Positions 26,698-37,400 of a stretch of DNA of 64,000 nt are shown in pieces. A model generated the notes under the pieces. It had not been told where the DNA came from. It did not search any database and saw only the letters and a program-made list of their open reading frames with translations. The stretch comes from OLB7 sp966250335 (GTDB lineage Bacteria; Bacteroidota; Ignavibacteria; OLB7): assembly GCA_966250335.1 (NCBI GenBank), contig CBINGZ010000021.1, forward strand, positions 1 to 64,000, read 5' to 3'. Within the stretch, counting starts at the first letter, position 1, and each line of letters starts with the position of its first letter. The translations under genes were made by a program, and so were the position numbers.

Positions 26698-28536
26698 ATG
26701 AAGACGTGGCGACTGGGGAAAGCATGGTGTTTCTGTGCGCTGATTGCCATACTGAGCGCTGTTACCGCCGACGCCCAATGGGAGGGCGTTTATGGCGGGG
26801 GGAATGTCGAGACGGGATATAATGGGGTACTTCGCGTGAAGAATCTCGACGGCGGCGGCTTCGTCGCCGTGGGGCGCACTAATTCTCCGACCAACGGCGT
26901 GGGGTTCGATTCGTATGTGGTTCGAGTCGACGCCAACGGCGCTCCCCCGCCGGGTGGCGTCTGGCCGTTGTGGGTGAATGTCAGTGACAACGATGCCGAG
27001 GGCAATAATCTCAAGGACGAGGCGGCCAGCGTGACGGAGATTCCGGCAAACGGTGGTTCGAACGGAGCGGGCGGATTCCTGGTCGTCGGAACCACGGACG
27101 AGCCGGGCGGCGGCGGACGGGACATCTATGCAATGGAAATCGACCCGAACGGTACGGTGGTCTGGACGGCGACGTACGGTTTGCAGGGAAGGGATGAGAC
27201 CGCAACTGACGTTACGTTAACGACGAACGGCGAGTACGTGATCAGCGGATGCTCCGATGGTATCGGGAGACTCCAAGGCGTGTTACTGAGGATTAATCCC
27301 GTAGGAGGCGCTCTCCTGTGGGGAAGGCTATATGACCTCCCTGCAGGAAAAGCTGCAAAGCTGAATGCGGTCACTGAAGCAGTCATGCCTCCCGGACCTG
27401 GAATGCCTGGACTTATCGCCACGGATATCGTCGCTGTCGGATGGGTGCAGGATCTATTTCAAGGAGGAAAGGAGGGATGGATCCTTCGTGTCAGTGCGGC
27501 AGGCGTGGTGATGGCAAGCGTCACACACGGATGGAACGGAAGCGACGAAGAATTCAACGGATTGACGGAGCTTACCCTTGCGCCCAACACTGCGAACCTT
27601 GTCGCAGTCGGCTCGACGACAGCACGGCCGCCGAGCGGGATCTACATGGTTATGACGACAGCGAACCCCGCCGCTCTGGCCGTGCAACCCGTAGTGGGCG
27701 GAATCGCGCCGGCCGACGCGTCGGTCGCCTACGACGTTCGGGAAGATACATGGGGGGGGAATAATGTGACCGGACTCGGCGATCTTGCCGTGGTCGGCAG
27801 CACGAAGGCCGGTGGAGGGGCGCGTGAGATGTTCCTGCTTGGGGTAACTCCGGCACTGGTTCCCGGGCGCGGATTCACGTACGGCGACAATATCGGGCCC
27901 GGAGGGGGATTCAACGATGAAGAAGCGTTCTCGGTCGATCTGGGCAATCCCGGATATATTCTTTGCGGATATACCAAAGGGGGAGGCCAGCAGCCGATCG
28001 TTAACGATCCCGAGCAACTCTATCTGGTTCGACCTGACGGCGCCGGGATTTCAGGTCAGGAAGATGGGTGCGAGATCGAATGGATACCATGTTATGAATC
28101 GATCGATGGCGAGGTCGTCGATATTTCAACCTCACGTCACATCTTCTTCGTAGACACACCCTGGATGCGCACGAGTGTTCACCTGCCCGATTATCTCCCG
28201 GTCTGCCCGCGGCCGGGCTCGGGTGCGGAGAAGCCCACGAACGGACCGACGGTTGCCGATGAACCTCTGATCGGCGCCTCTGCGATCCGCTTCTATCCGA
28301 ACCCGATACGGCGCGGGTCATCGGTGACGGTGGAATGCGCGTCGGCTTCCGGCCTCCCCGCCACGTTGCGGGTAACGAATCTGCCCGGCGAGCAGGTCGG
28401 CAGCGCCATATCCGACGCTGCCGGAGCCTCGGTACGATTTACGATCGACACGCAGGGTCTGCCGGCAGGGGCCTACATCGTCCGTATCGACGACGGTGCA
28501 ACGACCCGAACCGTTCAGCTGGTGGTGACGGAGTAG
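26698..28536 (+). CDS. T9SS-exported repeat (propeller-type) protein
   Basis: A 612-residue exported protein. The signal peptide ends at TADAQ. The body contains repeated strand units of the type GGGFVAVGRTNSP, GGFLVVGTTDEPGGGGRDIY, GEYVISGCSDG, NLVAVGSTTARP, GDLAVVGSTKAGGGAREMFL and GYILCGYTKGGG, each followed by an aromatic/Asp segment. This is characteristic of SBBP/delta-60-like propeller repeats. The sorting domain starts AIRFYPNPIRRGSSV and ends QLVVTE. The ATG at 26698 has a CGGAGAG site; codons further up are not coding-like. A fragment of a related sorting domain is found 1 kb downstream (29493-29573). Confidence 0.85.
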   Translation: MKTWRLGKAWCFCALIAILSAVTADAQWEGVYGGGNVETGYNGVLRVKNLDGGGFVAVGRTNSPTNGVGFDSYVVRVDANGAPPPGGVWPLWVNVSDNDAEGNNLKDEAASVTEIPANGGSNGAGGFLVVGTTDEPGGGGRDIYAMEIDPNGTVVWTATYGLQGRDETATDVTLTTNGEYVISGCSDGIGRLQGVLLRINPVGGALLWGRLYDLPAGKAAKLNAVTEAVMPPGPGMPGLIATDIVAVGWVQDLFQGGKEGWILRVSAAGVVMASVTHGWNGSDEEFNGLTELTLAPNTANLVAVGSTTARPPSGIYMVMTTANPAALAVQPVVGGIAPADASVAYDVREDTWGGNNVTGLGDLAVVGSTKAGGGAREMFLLGVTPALVPGRGFTYGDNIGPGGGFNDEEAFSVDLGNPGYILCGYTKGGGQQPIVNDPEQLYLVRPDGAGISGQEDGCEIEWIPCYESIDGEVVDISTSRHIFFVDTPWMRTSVHLPDYLPVCPRPGSGAEKPTNGPTVADEPLIGASAIRFYPNPIRRGSSVTVECASASGLPATLRVTNLPGEQVGSAISDAAGASVRFTIDTQGLPAGAYIVRIDDGATTRTVQLVVTE

Positions 28537-28583
28537 GGCGGGCCACCGATGAATGATTGAAGATCATCGAAACTCGACGATCG

Positions 28584-28625
28584 ATACGCCGGGCGCCGGA
28601 TGTAGCGCCCGGCGTATTGTTTTGT
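28584..28625 (+). terminator. strong rho-independent terminator
   Basis: A 12-bp GC-rich stem (28584-28595 with 28606-28617) followed by TGTTTTG. It ends the gene at 26698-28536. Confidence 0.9.
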
Positions 28626-28706
28626 GGGTTACCATCCCATCGATACGGCAACCCCCTGCGCGAGTCGAGAGCATGATCGACCGTATCCGCTGTTGCGAAT
28701 CCGCTG

Positions 28707-29439
28707 TTGCGACTCGGCCGCTACGGTGATGCGCTCACCTTCGTCACCGAAGCCCTCTCTCTGGCCCGCACAACCGCCTCGAGAAGCCTGGAAGTGAATA
28801 CTCTCTACGTGCTCGGCGATATCCGCGCCGCTCTCGGTGATCTCGACGACGCCCTCGGCTGCTACGAACAAGCCGCGCCGATCGCCATGGAGAGCGGCCG
28901 ATCCGATATTATCGGCGCGACCTACAGGAAGGTCGGACGAATCCATGCCTTGAAGGGTGAATATCGCGCCGCGATCTCGTTCGCCCTGAAGGCGCTGGAG
29001 CGCACCGGACCGGGATTGCAGGATGAGACGGCGCTCCCCATCCACACCGATCTTGCCGCGGCGTACGAGGCGGTCGGCGATTTCGAGAACGCGCTCAAAC
29101 ACTACAAGCGTCGATCGGAGATCAGGGAGCGGAGGCTTGTCGAAGAGAAGGAGGAGGCGATGGCGGTGATGCGGACGCGCTTCGACCTCGAGCATCTGGA
29201 GCAGGAGAACCGGATTCAGCAGCTTCGCATGGAGCAGCTTCAGCAGGAGGTCGACCACAGGAACGGAGAGCTGGCCCGGCAGGCGCTGAAGCTGGTGCAG
29301 AAGAACGAGATCCTCGCGGGACTTGAGGCGCGTATCAAGGCGTCGAACGGGTGGGACGACCGGACGTGTCGTACTGTTCTTGCTCATCTCCGGTCGGCCG
29401 CGGAATCGGAGGGGGAGTGGGAGGCGATATTCATATCGG
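28707..29439 (+). pseudogene. decayed TPR/coiled-coil regulator (relative of the 913-2586 gene)
   Basis: This reads as the middle of a TPR-coiled coil-HTH regulator. It has TPR units (LGRYGDALTFVTEALSLART, LGDLDDALGCYEQAA, VGDFENALKHYKRRSEIRER), then a coiled coil (LEQENRIQQLRMEQLQQEVD, LARQALKLVQKNEIL) parallel to the same region of the gene at 913. The N-terminal TPRs are missing: there is a TGA 33 bases before the TTG at 28707 and a 13-bp tandem repeat (TCCGCTGTTGCGA) at 28686-28712. The HTH is also missing, because coding similarity stops after the W-E-A-I-F block near 29430. The frame continues into unrelated sequence to 29714. Confidence 0.8.
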
Positions 29440-29492
29440 ATATCGCCTCCCTGCTATTATGGGAGAGTCGTCGACGATCTCGAGAAATGGTT

Positions 29493-29573
29493 CGTAGTGC
29501 GACATCCGCCGGTGCGGGGACGTCGGTACGATGTACGATCGACACGGAGAGGCCATCGGCGGGAGCAGGTATC
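29493..29573 (+). pseudogene. scrap of a T9SS sorting domain fused in frame to the TPR remnant
   Basis: 27 codons whose translation (RSATSAGAGTSVRCTIDT then ERPSAGAGI) aligns without gaps to part of the sorting domain of the gene at 26698-28536 (28399-28479, GSAISDAAGASVRFTIDT then QGLPAGAYI). The DNA is also clearly related over this stretch. It is in the same frame as the TPR remnant. It is too short to work and likely a leftover of a duplication or of a second surface-protein gene that stood here. Confidence 0.75.
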
Positions 29574-29855
29574 GGCTTCTGCCGGCAGCCGGGAGTGAGT
29601 GAGCCGATTGGTGGTATATTGGGCCGATTGAGGTGTCCGATGTCGAACTGTAGCGGGATCGGATGCGATCGGCCCCGTCATCCTCAGTCGATGGGCCCTC
29701 AGGCGGGCGCTTGACACTTCCATACAGTCATTCCCGGGAACCGATCCTGGAATGTCTCGTCCCAAGAAAAACTTCCACCGTTATACATCAGTCGAGTCGC
29801 AACCATAGAGTTCGAAGCCGGGCTCCGCTCTGCCGTCACCAGGCTTCGACACAAC

Positions 29856-30935
29856 ATGAACGCGACCGAATGCAACCCCATGGCCAGGATACTTACGGTT
29901 ATACTCTTGATGATTGTCTGTTGTGCCGGCGGATATGCACAAATGCGGACAGATACGTTTGCCTTTTCCTTTGATGGGAAGAAGTATAGTGGAGTAGTGG
30001 ATATACCGGAGGGTAAAGAGGCCACCGCGCTGATCGTTCTTGTGCCCGGAAGCGGCAGAACGGATATCGTTGCCGGTCAGTGGTTTCGTGGACTGAGACG
30101 CCGCTTTACGGAGCAGGGCTTCGCCTGTCTGATATGGGATAAAGCGGGTTGCGGCAAGAGTGAAGGTGTGTTCGATTATGATCAGACCATTCAGAACAGC
30201 GCAAGTGAAGTGATTGCTGCAATCACCGAAGCCAGGTCGCAAAACGTTCCGGGGTCGGAAACAATCGGATTGTGGGGGATCAGCAGGGCGGGATGGATCT
30301 GTCCACTGGTCATCGAGCAGTATCCTGTCGCTTTCTGGATTTCCGTAAGCGGTACGGACGACAAGGAGACGTTTGGATATCTGTTGGAAAAGAATTTTCT
30401 GATCGAAGGAAGAAGTGAAGCTCAAACAAACGAACTGGTGAATGAATGGCGAAGAGGTATCGAGATCGCCAGAACGGGGGGATCGTTCGAGGAGCACTTA
30501 AAAGCAACGGAGAATCTTAGAAAGGACTCATTCCATATTTATGTGACCGGCAACAGCGTACCTACCGAAGAAGGGTATCTACGATGGCAGAAAAAATTCC
30601 AGACCGGTGAAAACATCGTGGACGAGAAGACCGGCCTTCTTGTGTATGTACCGGAATTCGAGAAGACTCTCAAGAACATTAACTGCCCCGTACTGGCTCT
30701 GTTCGGTGAAAAAGACTCCCAGGTAGACTGGCGGAAGACCATGGCCTTATACAGGGAAACAATAGGCATGAATCGTGATGCGGACCTCACAATAAGAACA
30801 TTCCCCGATTGCAATCATAATATGGTGCAGTGTACAACGGGCGGCTATAGAGAAATACTGACAGAAATGCGGCTATGCGATGGATATTATGATGCTATGT
30901 CATCGTGGTTGACGGAACAGGGATTCAGCAATTGA
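29856..30935 (+). CDS. exported alpha/beta hydrolase
   Basis: A 359-residue alpha/beta-fold hydrolase with an N-terminal signal peptide (ARILTVILLMIVCCAGGYAQ). If translation starts at the ATG at 29880 the signal is more compact. The core has the oxyanion region LIVLVPGSGRTD, the nucleophile elbow WGISRAGWI (G-x-S-x-A-G), the acid in LFGEKDSQVDW and the His in FPDCNHNMVQ, so the Ser-Asp-His triad is complete. It resembles Hydrolase_4/BAAT-like secreted hydrolases; the substrate is unknown. It has visibly lower GC and more A/T-ending codons than the neighbours (for example AAAGAATTTTCTG), suggesting later acquisition. Confidence 0.88.
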   Translation: MNATECNPMARILTVILLMIVCCAGGYAQMRTDTFAFSFDGKKYSGVVDIPEGKEATALIVLVPGSGRTDIVAGQWFRGLRRRFTEQGFACLIWDKAGCGKSEGVFDYDQTIQNSASEVIAAITEARSQNVPGSETIGLWGISRAGWICPLVIEQYPVAFWISVSGTDDKETFGYLLEKNFLIEGRSEAQTNELVNEWRRGIEIARTGGSFEEHLKATENLRKDSFHIYVTGNSVPTEEGYLRWQKKFQTGENIVDEKTGLLVYVPEFEKTLKNINCPVLALFGEKDSQVDWRKTMALYRETIGMNRDADLTIRTFPDCNHNMVQCTTGGYREILTEMRLCDGYYDAMSSWLTEQGFSN

Positions 30936-31164
30936 GGGGCCCTTGTCTTCTGTTCTGCGGGTTTTCAGGCCCACGGTCGGGCGGAGGGGGTGAGATTCGG
31001 AACCTTTCTTTATAATGGACCCTGAAAACATGACCGGCGCGGTTATGAGGAAGGAGCCGTAGTGTATCCCAAAAAACAGTCTTGTTTCCTTCCTGCTCCG
31101 CTCTTACTTTCGTCATCCCTTCTTCCCCGAATATCGTCAATTCTTCAGCTTGTGAGAATTTACC

Positions 31165-33429
31165 ATGAGAAGAATCCTCCCACTGCTTCTGCTCTTGTCC
31201 GCGTTTCTGATCTTCCGTTCCATCCCTGCCGCGGGACAGACAGTCAACGCGGCGCTGATGGTCGTCAATCTTTCGGAACCGGATATCGCCGTATCGGTCG
31301 AGCACGCCACCCTGTCCGTGCATACCACTCTCTCCGGGACGCCGGTCTCCTACAGAGAGGCGATCATGGGGAATGTTGTCATCAATCCGGGAAGAACCCA
31401 CAGGACCGTGGTGACGAACGTCGAAACCGGAGAGGTGCTGCTCGAGGGTGACAGGTCCTTCATGCCGGGCGCCACCAATATCCTCGTGTACGATGCGTCG
31501 GGGCTGAAGCTCCATCACTCCACGACACCCTTCATGATAGTGAATGCGACCGGCATGGAGAGGAGAGTGACGGTGACGATGCCTGCCGGCGCGTCGAGTA
31601 AGGTCACGATCATGTCGGGCCAGGGAACGGCAGGACCCGGAGGGGAGTACGAGGGGGTCATTGAAGTCGTGACCCCCTCGGGGGGCGCATGGTACGGAGG
31701 CGGGGTGGACCAGTACCATCCCATGTTTCTTCTGAGGACGGGAGACAGCACGGAGGTGTTCATCGTGGACGATAAGAATCTGGGAGACACGAGCGTCCCG
31801 CTCCGAAGGTTCTCCAGAGACCGGTCGGGAATCGTTCCGCGGGTACGTGTCGTGAACCTCATGCGTCAGGGGAGCCTCGATGCGGCGGTCGGCACTTCGG
31901 ATGATCCCGTCTGGTCGGATGTGGCTTCGCTCACGGCCTCGGCCGCGGTAGAGTATCCTCGCGGAACGATACGGTGGCGCATGCGCGCGCGGGACGCCCA
32001 GTCCGGATGGTCCCTTCAGGACTCGACGCTCCTGCTCGCCGGCACCATGAACACGATCGTCGTGCACGACAGGCCCGACGGTTCCGGACCGGCGGCCCTC
32101 GTCATCGCCGGCTCACAATGCAGGGTCCTCGACTCGCTGAAGCTCTTCATCTCGAATCTCGTCGGGCCCGGCCGCGCGCAGATCCGCACGACACACATCC
32201 CGCGCGATGCGACCATACGGCACCTGCAGATCGATGGAAGGGACGGGCTGCCGATCGCATCCTATCCCATGAACGATGTGCGGTCGATCGATCGCAACTC
32301 CGCGCCGTACAGTATCCCGGCGGGGGAGACGATGCTCGATGTCGCGACGATGAACGGTCCGCTCATGTGGAGAAAGAGGATCGAGGTTCATGAGGGAACG
32401 GCGTACCGTGTCGTCGTCGCCGGGCCGTATGTCGATTCCCTCCTTGTCTACGGCTACGACGAGCGCGATGCCGCCGCGCAGGCTCTTATCCCGGCCGTCG
32501 ACCATGATGTCGCCGGATTGTCGGGATCGGTGAGGCTCGTCAATCTGATGGCGGGAGAGTCCGCCGTTTCGCTGAGCCTGAACGGGAGCTCCGATTCCGC
32601 GTTGAGCAGGATCGGATACCGCATGGGAAGCGGGGAAGCCGAGGGCTACACGGGCGATCTCTCGTCCGAGCTGACATCGGTCGCGGACGGCTCCGTTCTG
32701 GCCGGCGCATCGGTACGTATCGAGCCGAAGGGGAGTGTCACGCTCTACGCCGTCGAGGGTATGTCCCCCGGTGAGATTCCTGTCGTGCGGACATATCCGG
32801 CATACAGCCAGGGCGCCCATATCCGCATACTGAACGTTGCCGAAGATCGGGGCGCGATCGATGTGACCGCGCGCGAGGGCTCGACCTCGCAGACGCTCGA
32901 GGATCTCGGATTCGGCATGGAGGGAAGGATCCAATGGTGGTCCGGGAGCCCCTTCATTCTCACAGTTCTCCGGGCCGGCTCTTCCGACACGCTGCTGACG
33001 ACCGAGGTGAAGGCCACCGGCGTCACCACGATGGTCGTCATCGGGAGGATCGGCGGTGGAAAGCTCGAGCTCCTCCAGGTCCACGAGACTCCGACCGATC
33101 GGCCGCACGCGGTCGACGTGATCACCGCATCTCCGGCTACCGGCGTGTCGCCTGCCGCAGCGATCGTCGCCGGCGCGGTCATCGCTCCGAATCCGGCGTC
33201 GGACTACGCGGATCTTCGCTGCGACCTCGCCCGGGAAACGCATGGAACGATCGCACTGTACGATATGAACGGACGCGAGGTCATGATCCTCGCGGAAGGT
33301 CCGTTCGGTCCGGGCGGCCGGGAGATCCGCTGCGATCTGCGAGGTCTCGTCCCCGGAGATTACCCGGTAATGCTCCGGCTGGTGAATGGGGAAGCGGAGA
33401 TGCTGGGAACGATCGTGGTGGTGCGATAG
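31165..33429 (+). CDS. T9SS-exported protein with DUF4397-like repeats
   Basis: A 754-residue exported protein. It has a signal peptide (LPLLLLLSAFLIFRSIPAAG). The body has at least three DUF4397-like units, recognised by the strand VR-x-VNL-x..., as in PRVRVVNLMRQGSLDAAVG, GSVRLVNLMAGESAVSLSLN and HIRILNVAEDRGAIDVTARE; an initial unit, ALMVVNLSEPDIAVSVEH, is similar. The family is found in anchored surface proteins of unknown function. The sorting domain begins IAPNPASDYADL and ends TIVVVR. ATG 31165 is followed directly by the signal. It is likely a surface structural or adhesive protein. Confidence 0.85.
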   Translation: MRRILPLLLLLSAFLIFRSIPAAGQTVNAALMVVNLSEPDIAVSVEHATLSVHTTLSGTPVSYREAIMGNVVINPGRTHRTVVTNVETGEVLLEGDRSFMPGATNILVYDASGLKLHHSTTPFMIVNATGMERRVTVTMPAGASSKVTIMSGQGTAGPGGEYEGVIEVVTPSGGAWYGGGVDQYHPMFLLRTGDSTEVFIVDDKNLGDTSVPLRRFSRDRSGIVPRVRVVNLMRQGSLDAAVGTSDDPVWSDVASLTASAAVEYPRGTIRWRMRARDAQSGWSLQDSTLLLAGTMNTIVVHDRPDGSGPAALVIAGSQCRVLDSLKLFISNLVGPGRAQIRTTHIPRDATIRHLQIDGRDGLPIASYPMNDVRSIDRNSAPYSIPAGETMLDVATMNGPLMWRKRIEVHEGTAYRVVVAGPYVDSLLVYGYDERDAAAQALIPAVDHDVAGLSGSVRLVNLMAGESAVSLSLNGSSDSALSRIGYRMGSGEAEGYTGDLSSELTSVADGSVLAGASVRIEPKGSVTLYAVEGMSPGEIPVVRTYPAYSQGAHIRILNVAEDRGAIDVTAREGSTSQTLEDLGFGMEGRIQWWSGSPFILTVLRAGSSDTLLTTEVKATGVTTMVVIGRIGGGKLELLQVHETPTDRPHAVDVITASPATGVSPAAAIVAGAVIAPNPASDYADLRCDLARETHGTIALYDMNGREVMILAEGPFGPGGREIRCDLRGLVPGDYPVMLRLVNGEAEMLGTIVVVR

Positions 33430-33465
33430 TGCCATCCCCATGCCGATTCATGGATAAGATCGGGC

Positions 33466-34022
33466 TCAGAGCTTCTCCTTGATCGATGCGCAGAAATTGA
33501 TGAACTCCTTCTGCCGCATGATCTCCGGCTCCCAGGCAAACCCCAGCTCGATCAGGTCGAGCGATTCCTTGATCACCGCCCCCTCCTTGCCCTCTTCCTT
33601 GGCCATGATGAGGGCGTTGTCGGAGATGGCAAGCGAGTGGTCGATATTGTGGCTCACAACGATGAAGGTGTTGTCCTCATGCATGTTTGCGATCTTCAGG
33701 AGGAGCTGCTTCACCTTGTCGACAATGATCGCGTCGAGCCCCGAGAAGGGCTCATCCAGGAGGATGAAGCGGTTGCCGGATTGCGTTCGAGCGATAATCG
33801 AAGGTTGTCGTAAACGCTTCGGTGATTGAACAGGATATAGTTCTGATAGACCACGCCGACATCCCCAGCCCGCACCGGATGCTGGTCGTGATCGATCGTC
33901 ACCGTGCCGGATGTGGGCTTGATAAGGACCGGGTGGTCGGTGAGCGAGAGGAGAGATGGGGCCGCCGGAACAGAGCTTGCGACGCTGCTCATCTCGATAG
34001 CGATGATCGCCTCTCCCTGTGC
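33466..34022 (-). pseudogene. ABC transporter ATPase, broken in several places
   Basis: Reading the minus strand from about 34022: a possible start (AIIAIEM...), then a junction directly to LIKPTSGTVTIDHDQHPVRA, DVGVVYQNYILFNHRSVYDN (Q-loop), a frameshift, then NRFILLDEPFSGLDAII (Walker B and D-loop), IVVSHNIDHSLAISDNA (H-loop) and a C-terminal tail ending ASIKEKL. The Walker A lysine region and the LSGGQ signature are both missing, so the product cannot hydrolyse ATP. The type resembles NitT/TauT-like importer ATPases. There is no permease nearby. It has been cut by at least two deletions and one frameshift. Confidence 0.88.
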
Positions 34023-34223
34023 TTCAGATAGGCACGCCGCCGTTCAGTCGTTTGCCGAAAGGAGGAAAGCCGATCTTCCTGCCGGACTGATGGGCCTTCG
34101 TATCCACGGATCTGCGCCGGACGCTGGGGAGTTATCACGCGGCGGCCGGACCTGAAGCAGTCAGGGCACAGCCTGGCAGTGGGGAGGAAGTGGCCGGATT
34201 GTTGTACCTGTGTTATACCAAAA

Positions 34224-34253
34224 GCAAAAGCCCGGAGTGAAATCCGGGCTTTT
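34224..34253. terminator. tRNA terminator, bidirectional
   Basis: CAAAAGCCCGGA (34224-34235) pairs perfectly with 34242-34253 around loop GTGAAA. Read on the minus strand it follows the tRNA by 35 bases and is followed by a CTTTTGG tail; on the plus strand TTCTGTTTT follows. Confidence 0.85.
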
Positions 34254-34288
34254 GTTCTGTTTTCAGGGTTGTTAATCCCTGGTTCCTG

Positions 34289-34375
34289 CGGAGAGGGTGA
34301 GATTCGAACTCACGGTACCCTTGCGGGTACAACGGTTTTCGAGACCGTCCTATTCAACCACTCTAGCACCTCTCC
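34289..34375 (-). tRNA. tRNA-Ser (anticodon CGA)
   Basis: An 87-base class II tRNA on the minus strand. The acceptor GGAGAGG (34375-34369) pairs with CCTCTCC (34296-34290), discriminator G. The anticodon loop reads CTCGAAA, giving anticodon CGA for UCG codons. A long variable arm (GTACCCGCAAGGGTAC) is typical of Ser tRNAs, and the T-loop GTTCGAATC is standard. The 3' CCA is not encoded. Confidence 0.97.
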
Positions 34376-34474
34376 GGGCGAGTGAACGGCAAATATACGC
34401 ACGGGAACGCTCTTTCCAAGAGGAAAAAGCCGTTTCAAGTCGAAAACGAATCGGGAGGGGCTCCCGACACCGGG

Positions 34475-37400
34475 TTACTTCACCAGCGTCATGATCATGG
34501 TACGGCTCCATGTTCCGCTGCTTAACCGGCAGTAGTAGATGCCGGAAGGATGGTCCGAGGCGTCCCAGGTGACCGCGTAGCGGCCCGAGGCCAGAGGTTC
34601 GTCGATGAGTGTAGCGACACGCCTGCCCGAGATGTCGAAGATCATCAGGCGGGCCGGTCCGTCGAGGCCGAGCGAGAAGTTGATCTCGGTGGCCGGGTTG
34701 AAGGGATTGGGTTTGTTGGGTTCGAGAGCGAAATCTTCAAGGCCGACCCGGATCAGGCGGAGGCTGAGGCCGCAGATCGAGTCCAGGCGGGCCAGACCGG
34801 GGAGCGAGCGCACGGTACGGCAGCGGATATCGGGAATCGAGAAGAGCAGATCGATCTCCGATGAATCGACAGGGCCGATGAACCCGTCGAAACGGAGACC
34901 GGCCAGCGTGCCGGGTCCGCTCAGAGTCTCAGTTCCCGGAGCACGGAGCGTGACGCTGTAGCTTCCCTTCATCATATCGTTCGCTTCGTTCTCCTTCGTC
35001 CAGCCGTCGAGCAGGGTGGAGGCGAGGTCGATACCGGTCAGTCGGAGAACTCTCGCGTCGTATCGTATCGAGATGTCGATGCGGTCGGCCGTGAAGGGGG
35101 CGGTCGATGCGTCCAGGAGGATCGGCAGATCGGCGCCGGTCGACGGGCTCAGCCGGTGATTCCGGTCGATGCGGGCAAGGATTTCCATCGTTCCGTCGTT
35201 GACGACGACTCTGACGGTCTCGGTTGCCGTGCAGCCGTCGGGACCGGAGACGGTGACCGTGTAGTCGGTCGTCGAGTCGGGACGCGCCTCCGTGGTCCCG
35301 CAGTCGGGACAGCTCAGGCCGACGGTCGGACTCCATCGATATGCGATACCCCCCGAGGCCCGGAGTATGGCCGTTTCACCTCGGCAGATGCTGGTGTCGG
35401 GGGAGAGATCGACAACAGGCAGAAGGCCGACCGAGACCGTCACGGAGTCGCTATCGGTGCATCCGTCGCTGCTCGTTCCGGTTACGATATATGTGGTCGT
35501 CGACAGGGGAGAGGCGATCGGATCGGGACAATCGGTACAGCTCAATCGGTCGACCGGAGTCCAGGAATATCGTGATGCTCCCTTTGCCGAGAGATACGCC
35601 TCTGCGCCGGGGCAGACCGTCATATCGGTTCCGGCCTCAACCTGGATGGGAGGCGCGACCGATACGGTGACCGATGCGGTGTCGGCACAGTCGATGCCGT
35701 TGGCGACGACGACCGTGTAGGTCGTGCTTGAAGCGGGGCTTGCAATCGGATCGGGGCAGTCGGTGCAGCTCAGGCCGTCGGCCGGGCTCCATCGGTACTC
35801 TGTTCCTCCCGTCGCCACAAGCCGTGTCGACCCGCCGCCGCAGATCGTCACATCCTTCCCGGCATCGGCAACCGGCAGGGGAACGACGGCCACGGTAACC
35901 TCCGCTGAATCGGGGGGACACGATCCGTTCCCGCGAACCACAACGACATATCGTGTCGTGACCGATGGGGTCGCGATCGGTTCCGGGCAGTTGTCGCAGC
36001 TCAGGCCGTCGGATGGAGTCCACCGGAAATGTGAGCCGCCGGCGGCGGAGATCCGGGTGTAGCTCCCCGCGCAGATGGTCGTATCGCCATACGCCGTTGC
36101 CGTGATCGAGGAGCCGATGACGACGGTGATCGTATCCTGTGCGGTACATCCCAGCGAGTCGGCGCCGACGACCGTATACTTCGTGGTGCGTCCCGGCGTG
36201 GCGATCGGGTCGGGACAGTCGGTGCAGCTCAGTCCCTCGGCCGGACTCCAGGTGTAGGAGAGAGCCCCTTTCGCGCGAAGCCGGGCGGAGTCGCCGGGGC
36301 AGATCGTGAGCCACGGGCCCGCATCGACCTGCGGTCTGCTGACGAACACGGTGACGCTGTCCACGGCTGAGCATCCGAAGTCGTTCCAGGTGCGGACGGT
36401 GTAGGTGGTCGTCTCCTTCGGCCGGGCAACGGGGTTCTCGCATTCGTTGCAGGTCAACCCCTCCACGGGACTCCATTCATATCGCAATCCGCCGGAAGCG
36501 AGAAGCCATGTGCTTCCTCCGGGGCAGATCGCGACGTCCGGGCCAGCGTCGATCTTCGGGAGCGGATTGACATGTATCACCATCGAATCGGAGAGGACGC
36601 ATCCGTCGCCGGTGACGGTGGTAATCGTGTACACCGTTGTTCGTTCCGGCCGCGCCGTCGTCACGGCGCAGTCGGGGCAGCTCAATCCCTCCCTCGGTGT
36701 CCAGGAATATCGGCTTGTGCTCCCTTTCCTTTTTGCCTCCAGCATGACCTCCTCTCCCACACAGATCGTCGTATCGTGCTGCGTGAATATCAGGGTGTCG
36801 ATATCGATGTGAACCTGCTCCATCTTTCCACATACGAGATCGTCGATAATGCTGACGGTATAGGTCATCGGTTCGGAGGGGCTGGCGATCGGGTCGGGGC
36901 AGTCGATGCAGCTTAATCCGTAGGCAGGGCTCCACACGTATCGATCGCCCTCAGAGACATTGAGCCGTACGCTTCCGCCGCGGCAGATAATCGTATCGCG
37001 AAGTCGATCGATCGGCTCTATGTATCCCCTGCGGATCTGGGTCGGCAGTCCCACATTGTTCGCGTCGTTCGAGCCGAATGGAGTGGGGCCGAGCGTCATG
37101 AAATTCGGTTTGAACGAACACGCGGGACCCGGGAGATTGGGTCGTTCGATGACACCGAGCATGGCGGGGAAATCCGGATTGTATGAAGGTTGCGTCACGT
37201 ACAGTCGACCGTCCGGCCCGCTCTGTACGGTTCCACCTCCAAGCGCGATCCCGGCTGCCACTCCTGTCAGTAGATCATGTTGTACCAGAAAAGAACTCCC
37301 TCCCGCATACAGCTTCGAATTGTCCGGCGAAAAACAGAGCGCGTACGGCTGCATATTGGAGTCCAGCTTCCTGCCACCCGATATCTTTCCCGTCATGACA

